In this document: positions 7,067-10,432 of the stretch, one piece after another
How the letters are laid out: the number at the start of each line of letters is the position of its first letter
How positions within the stretch are numbered: position 1 is the stretch's first letter
Assembly (NCBI GenBank): GCA_029934265.1
Contig: JAOZMN010000080.1
Location: forward strand, 1-10,432
DNA: 10,432 bases
Origin: Bacteroidales bacterium
GTDB lineage: Bacteria > Bacteroidota > Bacteroidia > Bacteroidales > JAADGE01
Reading direction: 5' to 3'
Notes under the pieces: model-generated
Told to the model about the DNA's origin: nothing
Seen by the model: the letters and a program-made list of their open reading frames with translations, nothing else
The model's database searches: none
Program-made: the position numbers and the translations under genes

Positions 7067-8491
7067 TTAAAATCTGAAATACATAAATTCTTCCAAGCCG
7101 AAATTTCCATATAATATAAAAACAAGTAAGGAAATATAATAAATAAAATATCTGACAAATATTGTTTTTCGAGAAATAAATTCAATAAAATCATGCTTTG
7201 TTTCAATAATTTGAACATAAGTTACAAGAGAAATTAATATTATTATTATTACAAATTTTATTTTACCGATAAACCATACATTTGCAATTTGATAATCGGT
7301 ATTGAAAATATTTATAAATAAAGTGTAAAATTCCGCCATAGAATCGGCTCTAAATATCATAAATCCAAATACAACCGAAACAAATGTATATAAAACTCGT
7401 ATTGAAATAATTTTTTTATTATTTTCTAAATTTTTATTTTTTATTTTTTTCAACAAAATATATTCCAATATCAGCATTATTGCACTATACATTCCCCAAA
7501 CGATAAAAGTGAAATTTGCACCATGCCAAAGTCCACTAAAAATAAAAGTAATCAATATTATAAAATATGTATGAGTTTTTAACTTCGGAATATTAAAAAG
7601 CGGACGATATAAATATAAATTTATTATTTTATGTAATGTTATATGCCAATTTCTCCAAAACTCTCTAATACTTTTTGAAATAAAAGGGTGTCGAAAATTC
7701 AAAGACAAATTAACTCCCATAATTCTCGATGCTCCGATAGCGATATCCGAATATCCCGAAAAATCACAATAAATTTGAAACGTAAAAAATATCATTGCAA
7801 CTATTATAGTAAGTCCTTTAAAATATTCGGAATGAGAAAATACAGAATCGACATAATTCGATATATTATCGGCTATTACAATTTTTTTGAAGAAGCCCCA
7901 AAACATTAATTTCAAACCGGAACTTATTCGTTTATATTCAAATTTTGCATTTAAAGATAATTGAGGAATTAATTTTCCGGCTCTTTCGATAGGTCCGGCA
8001 ACCAATTGAGGAAAAAATGATACAAAAAGTGCAAATGTTATAAAATTATTTTCCGGTTTTATGTTTTTTCGATATACGTCTATGCTGTAACTTATTGTCT
8101 GAAAGGTATAAAAAGAAATTCCGACAGGCAATAAAATATTAAATATCGGAACGTTTATAAATATATTAAATAAATCAAAAGTATCTTTAATACTTTGTGA
8201 GAAAAAATTAAGATACTTAAATGCTGCCAATAAACTTAAATTGAATATAATACCGGCAGAAAGTAATAATTTTCTTTTTTTCTTTTTACTTGTTTTATAT
8301 ATTTTCTTTGCAATAATAAAATCGACTGCTGTTGATACTGTTATCAGAAAAATAAATTCCGGTTTCCATGCCATATAAAAGTACCAACTGCAAGCCAATA
8401 AAAAAACTCGTCTGTATTTTTGATTTAATAAAAAAAATACAGCAACTACAATCGGGAAGAAAAAAACAAAATGAAATGAATTAAAAAGCAA
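7067..8491 (-). CDS. MBOAT-family O-acyltransferase (AlgI/DltB-like), TTG start
   Basis: A 474-residue polytopic membrane protein that would pass an acyl group across the membrane to a surface glycan or lipid. It opens like the family (LFNSFHFVFFFPIVV, 2-16). It contains PVGISFYTFQ (122-131), PQLVAGPIER (161-170), CDFSGYSDIAIG (242-253), FWRNWHIT (278-285) and FSGLWHGANF (318-327), where His323 is the expected active-site histidine. Unlike AlgI and PatA, the segment after FWRNWH lacks the usual Phe/Leu-Arg-Asp before the Tyr-x-Tyr, reading HKIINLYLYRPL (287-298). The start is TTG at 8489-8491: an in-frame TAG lies only four codons further upstream, no ATG lies between, and the next in-frame ATG is at residue 40, after conserved sequence. 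The gene sits against the inverted-repeat element at 8497-8685. A carrier protein and an SGNH-type protein are nearby, the usual partners. Substrate unknown. Confidence 0.92.
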   Translation of the reverse strand: MLFNSFHFVFFFPIVVAVFFLLNQKYRRVFLLACSWYFYMAWKPEFIFLITVSTAVDFIIAKKIYKTSKKKKRKLLLSAGIIFNLSLLAAFKYLNFFSQSIKDTFDLFNIFINVPIFNILLPVGISFYTFQTISYSIDVYRKNIKPENNFITFALFVSFFPQLVAGPIERAGKLIPQLSLNAKFEYKRISSGLKLMFWGFFKKIVIADNISNYVDSVFSHSEYFKGLTIIVAMIFFTFQIYCDFSGYSDIAIGASRIMGVNLSLNFRHPFISKSIREFWRNWHITLHKIINLYLYRPLFNIPKLKTHTYFIILITFIFSGLWHGANFTFIVWGMYSAIMLILEYILLKKIKNKNLENNKKIISIRVLYTFVSVVFGFMIFRADSMAEFYTLFINIFNTDYQIANVWFIGKIKFVIIIILISLVTYVQIIETKHDFIEFISRKTIFVRYFIYYISLLVFILYGNFGLEEFMYFRF

Positions 8492-8503
8492 TGTGTAAGT
8501 TAT

Positions 8504-8590
8504 CTAAGTTAAAAAATTAAGACTCTCGGCTTGGTTACCCTGCAAAATTTGTAATTCCAAGCCTGTTTTATCGCAGGCGAACTTGCCGAC
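8504..8590 (-). other. possible relic reading frame inside the inverted-repeat element
   Basis: A 28-codon open stretch lies between TAA (8591-8593) and TAG (8504-8506), in the same frame as the downstream MBOAT gene but without a start codon. It reads KFACDKTGLELQILQG in its middle, which looks more protein-like than chance AT-rich DNA and coincides with the GC-rich block. It may be the decayed end of a mobile-element gene or only an effect of higher GC. Not an active gene. Confidence 0.2.
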
Positions 8591-8623
8591 TTATCATTGT
8601 AGCACGTTGTAATATGCCATGAT

Positions 8624-8658
8624 AAGGTCTATTACATTATTTATGTAATAAATACCTG
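8624..8658. repeat. AAGGTC-family palindrome copy D, with nested hairpin
   Basis: AAGGTCTATT at the left and ACCTGT near the right match copy C. Between them lies a 20-base insert carrying TATTACAT (8630-8637) paired with ATGTAATA (8643-8650), a perfect 8-base-pair stem with a 5-base loop. AGGT and ACCT form an outer stem. It overlaps the CTTATCAT/ATGATAAG stem to its left, so two folds are mutually exclusive. Confidence 0.5.
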
Positions 8659-8701
8659 TATATCGACATTTACTTAAGATAACTTTCTAATTAAAAGGAT
8701 T

Positions 8702-8717
8702 TTACACGAGTGCGTAA
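8702..8717. repeat. short hairpin TTAC/GTAA
   Basis: TTACACGAGTGCGTAA folds into a stem with one A-C mismatch around a GAGT loop. It lies between the inverted-repeat element and palindrome copy E. It is distantly similar to the reverse complement of the hairpin at 4897-4910. Confidence 0.3.
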
Positions 8718-8728
8718 GCAACATTTAA

Positions 8729-8743
8729 AAGGTCAGAGACCTT
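8729..8743. repeat. AAGGTC-family palindrome copy E
   Basis: AAGGTC-AGA-GACCTT is a perfect 6-base-pair inverted repeat with a 3-base loop, the same design as copies A and B. It is followed by TTACAATT after two bases; copy B is likewise followed by ACAATT. It lies 88 bases upstream of the methyltransferase start, in an intergenic region, so it is not at a gene end. Confidence 0.65.
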
Positions 8744-8813
8744 ATTACAATTTTAATTTGGCTTTAAAAATATATATATTTATTGAATTATTAACTATTG
8801 AGCTGAAAAAATT

Positions 8814-8821
8814 TAATTTTG
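8814..8821 (+). promoter_or_regulatory. possible -7 element (TAATTTTG) before the methyltransferase
   Basis: TAATTTTG matches TAnnTTTG. The nearest upstream TTGs (8798-8800 and 8783-8785) give spacings of 13 and 28 bases, neither ideal. If used, the leader before ATG 8832 would be only a few bases long. Weak call. Confidence 0.2.
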
Positions 8822-8831
8822 TCGAATAATT

Positions 8832-9656
8832 ATGAAAAATTTATCATCTTATAATGTGTCCGAAATTTCGGAAAATGTTCAAAATGAAATTAAAAGGTTG
8901 AATGGACAAATTAATTTATTTTGGGACAAAGAATTTATTTTGTATAGAAAAAACGGATTAAAAAACGGGATTCGTGTTTTGGAAGTAGGTTCCGGTCCGG
9001 GTTTTTTATCTGAAAAAATATTGTCGGAATTTGACGATATAGTTTTATACTCACTGGAAATAGATGATGTTTTAATTGAATTTGCACGTAAAAACTGTTC
9101 TCATATAGACAGAAATAAAATTGTTCACGGTTCAATTTTGAATTGTAATTTAGAGGAGGATTTTTTTGATTTAATAATTATAAGATTGGTATTGGAACAT
9201 TTAGACGAGCCTTTGAAAGCGGTAAAAAAAGCTTACGAATTACTAAAAAAAGGAGGCAAAATAATTGTTGTCGATAATGATTTTGCTTTTCATTTAAGTG
9301 CATATCCGAGTGTCAGTAATTTAAGTAAACTTTATAAGGCTTATTGTAATGCACGAATTAAACAAGGCGGAAATCCTTATATCGGCAGAGAGTTGCCTTC
9401 GATATTAAAAAAAACAGGTTTTTCGGTTGAAGCTTTTGAGACAATATCCGTACATAGTGAAATTGTAGGAGACGATGCGTTTAAGGAATTAGAGGGGCTT
9501 GGTATTGCTGTAAAATTACTTAAAGACGGATTTTTATCGTCAGCAGACTTGGTGAGTATAATAAAAGAATGGAATTTAATGATTAATTCCCGTAACCACG
9601 GTATTCTAAGACAATTATTCCTGTCCGTCGGAAAAAAAACAACTGAAAATCAATAA
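8832..9656 (+). CDS. class I SAM-dependent methyltransferase, substrate unknown
   Basis: A 274-residue soluble enzyme of the Methyltransf_11/25 type. The SAM-binding motif I is LEVGSGPGFLS (50-60). The acidic residue ending strand 2, expected to bind the ribose, is Glu77 in SLEID (74-78). Motif IV/V is IIIRLVLEHLDEP (115-127), and motif VI is LLKKGGKIIVVDND (137-150). The N-terminal 45 residues are helical and the C-terminal 120 residues are a variable substrate-side region with YIGRELPSILKKTGF (183-197), as in small-molecule and lipid or polyketide methyltransferases. No membrane segment. The ATG at 8832 is the first in frame and gives a normal leader to motif I. A carrier-protein gene follows after 30 bases on the same strand, so the acceptor may be a carrier-bound acyl group, or the glycan that the neighbouring MBOAT acylates. 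Both are inferences. Confidence 0.87.
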   Translation: MKNLSSYNVSEISENVQNEIKRLNGQINLFWDKEFILYRKNGLKNGIRVLEVGSGPGFLSEKILSEFDDIVLYSLEIDDVLIEFARKNCSHIDRNKIVHGSILNCNLEEDFFDLIIIRLVLEHLDEPLKAVKKAYELLKKGGKIIVVDNDFAFHLSAYPSVSNLSKLYKAYCNARIKQGGNPYIGRELPSILKKTGFSVEAFETISVHSEIVGDDAFKELEGLGIAVKLLKDGFLSSADLVSIIKEWNLMINSRNHGILRQLFLSVGKKTTENQ

Positions 9657-9686
9657 TATGATAAAGTACTATAAATCAAATGAATT

Positions 9687-9950
9687 ATGCTTGAAAATAT
9701 ATTAAATAATATTACTTCAATAATTGAAGAGTTGTTAAAAAAAGACGACAAAGATACATTGCTTCTGCGGAACAGAGATATAACTTTTACAGAACTCGGC
9801 TTAGATTCATTAAACCTTGTTATCTTTATTGAAACGCTTTCCCAAAAATATACTCCTGTGTTTTTAGAGCTTTCTCTTGTTTTCGACACAAAAACAAATA
9901 CTGTAAATAAATTAGCCGATTATATATTTAAGTTTAAAATGACCCTGTAA
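9687..9950 (+). CDS. stand-alone acyl/peptidyl carrier protein (DltC/ACP-like)
   Basis: An 87-residue, helix-rich protein with the phosphopantetheine attachment motif ELGLDSLNLVIFIE (36-49); Ser41 is the expected modified serine. Helix 1 is about 2-19, helix 2 is 41-54, and the last helix VNKLADYIF is 73-81. That is the order of the carrier-protein four-helix bundle. It carries a thioester-bound acyl or aminoacyl group and would be charged by a ligase not present in this window. It differs from a housekeeping fatty-acid AcpP: no fab genes are adjacent, helix 2 lacks the dense acidic face, and the loop before the motif is longer. Neighbours are a methyltransferase upstream (30-base gap), the convergent SGNH-type gene with which it overlaps by 17 bases, and an MBOAT gene further left. 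This set recalls dltB-dltC-dltD. The choice between DltC-like aminoacyl carrier and specialised ACP is open. Confidence 0.8.
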   Translation: MLENILNNITSIIEELLKKDDKDTLLLRNRDITFTELGLDSLNLVIFIETLSQKYTPVFLELSLVFDTKTNTVNKLADYIFKFKMTL

Positions 9951-10432
9951 AATACTCTGTAAATCTGTTCATTCCTTTTGTGTTTAAGTGCGAAGCATCT
10001 CCAAAACAATCATTCGGGTAAAAGTGTATTGTGTCGGATATTTCAAATTCAGGATATTCGGCAGATAAGTTTCGTATATATTTTTTATAATTTTGTAAAA
10101 AAGTTTTTGATAGTTTTTTTTCTGAAACTTTATTGAACGGCATAGTTTCATTCCGTATAAATATTTTTTCTTTTTGACATAATTTTAATATTTCATTCAA
10201 ATAATAATTGCATAACTCACTGTATTTAAAGTCATTAAAAGCTGTTTCAAAAGCAGGTTTATTACACATTTTTTTTAAATGTCTGTATATTTCCCTCCCT
10301 TTATTTTCGTTAAAAGATTTTATTTGATTATTAAACCGAGTTTTTGCTCCGAAAATTATATTTTCTCTAATCTCTCTTTGGTAGTATACTATATATATAA
10401 GTTTATACGTTAAATACTTTATATACGTCAAA
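9934..10432 (-). CDS. probable SGNH-hydrolase-like protein, N-terminus cut by window edge
   Basis: The last 165 or so residues of a protein that continues beyond the right edge. The reading frame is open to the last base, and the TTG at 10429-10431 need not be a start. Near the end is FGDASHLNTKGMNRFTEYF (143-161), which fits the terminal Asp-x-x-His block of SGNH/GDSL hydrolases, DltD and AlgJ/AlgX-type proteins (D-x-x-H-L-N-x-x-G). Residues 77-98 (YLNEILKLCQKEKI, then NETMPF) match the helix-strand-Pro pattern found before it in Bacteroidota polysaccharide loci. The GDS serine block and any membrane anchor would be in the missing part. SGNH partners of MBOAT enzymes complete O-acylation at the surface. 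It is convergent with the carrier-protein gene and overlaps its end by 17 bases. Family assignment rests on the C-terminal motif only. Confidence 0.6.
   Translation of the reverse strand, partial: LTYIKYLTYKLIYIVYYQREIRENIIFGAKTRFNNQIKSFNENKGREIYRHLKKMCNKPAFETAFNDFKYSELCNYYLNEILKLCQKEKIFIRNETMPFNKVSEKKLSKTFLQNYKKYIRNLSAEYPEFEISDTIHFYPNDCFGDASHLNTKGMNRFTEYFTGSF

Larger units (their letters stand above)
8497..8685. mobile_element. 189-base inverted-repeat element, MITE-like
   Basis: The ends AAGTTATCTAAGT (8497-8509) and ACTTAAGATAACTT (8672-8685) are inverted copies with one extra base. Inside are GGCTTGG/CCAAGCC (8528-8534 with 8557-8563), GCCTG/CAGGC (8561-8565 with 8574-8578), CTTATCAT/ATGATAAG (8590-8597 with 8619-8626) and palindrome copy D. 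Bases 8521-8590 contain 34 G or C of 70, far above the flanks. No transposase and no clear target duplication are seen. It could be a non-autonomous element, a decayed insertion or a structured RNA. It fills most of the 340-base gap between MBOAT and the methyltransferase. Confidence 0.45.

Noticed and set aside
8492..8831. tRNA, riboswitch or CRISPR array in the MBOAT/methyltransferase gap
   Set aside because: No cloverleaf, no known riboswitch core and no regularly spaced direct repeats; the structure is explained by inverted repeats.
9658..9705. 15-codon reading frame between the methyltransferase and carrier genes
   Set aside because: It overlaps the carrier start in another frame and has no recognisable feature; probably chance.
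10429..10431. TTG at the right edge as the true start of the SGNH-like protein
   Set aside because: The frame is open to the window edge and the N-terminal GDS block expected for the family is missing, so the gene most likely continues outside.

Overview
The window looks like chromosomal DNA of a Bacteroidota bacterium. The base composition is strongly AT-rich. Leaders just upstream of start codons are A-rich rather than purine-rich Shine-Dalgarno sites, and a few sites resemble the Bacteroidota sigma factor motifs (TTG near -33, TAnnTTTG near -7). The gene content also fits: a short-form phosphatidylserine decarboxylase, a DUF151 plus UVR-motif nuclease-like protein, a WG-repeat membrane protein, a NupG-type permease and an MBOAT/SGNH surface-modification pair. 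No rRNA, tRNA, CRISPR array or intact transposon was seen.

Left part (1-3343). Two minus-strand genes, a family 2 glycosyltransferase followed by the tRNA adenine-N6 methyltransferase TrmN6 (cut by the left edge), diverge from a plus-strand series. That series is a phosphatidylserine decarboxylase, a pentapeptide-repeat protein and a small four-helix membrane protein. The last two are separated by 2 bases and are probably translated together.

Middle part (3344-7021). After a 217-base intergenic stretch come three plus-strand genes. The first is a composite membrane protein (helical N-terminal domain, Lys/Pro/Glu-rich linker, one membrane helix, TPR-like region, WG repeats). It is followed by a bifunctional-nuclease-family protein and a nucleoside-permease-type MFS transporter.

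Right part (7067-10432). This is the most interesting region. It contains an MBOAT O-acyltransferase (minus strand), a SAM-dependent methyltransferase and a stand-alone carrier protein (plus strand, one transcription unit), and the C-terminal part of what looks like an SGNH-fold protein (minus strand, cut by the right edge). MBOAT, carrier protein and SGNH protein match the DltB, DltC and DltD roles of teichoic-acid D-alanylation. No DltA-like ligase is visible and a methyltransferase is added. I infer a carrier-protein-fed system that acylates a cell-surface glycan or lipid, with substrate unknown.

Intergenic DNA holds a family of small palindromes (core AAGGTC-N3-GACCTT or decayed forms, five copies), two of which overlap the TAA stop of the gene before them. 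A second short repeat occurs twice. A 189-base segment with inverted-repeat ends lies immediately upstream of the MBOAT TTG start; it is unusually GC-rich inside and strongly structured. It looks like a small non-autonomous mobile or palindromic element.
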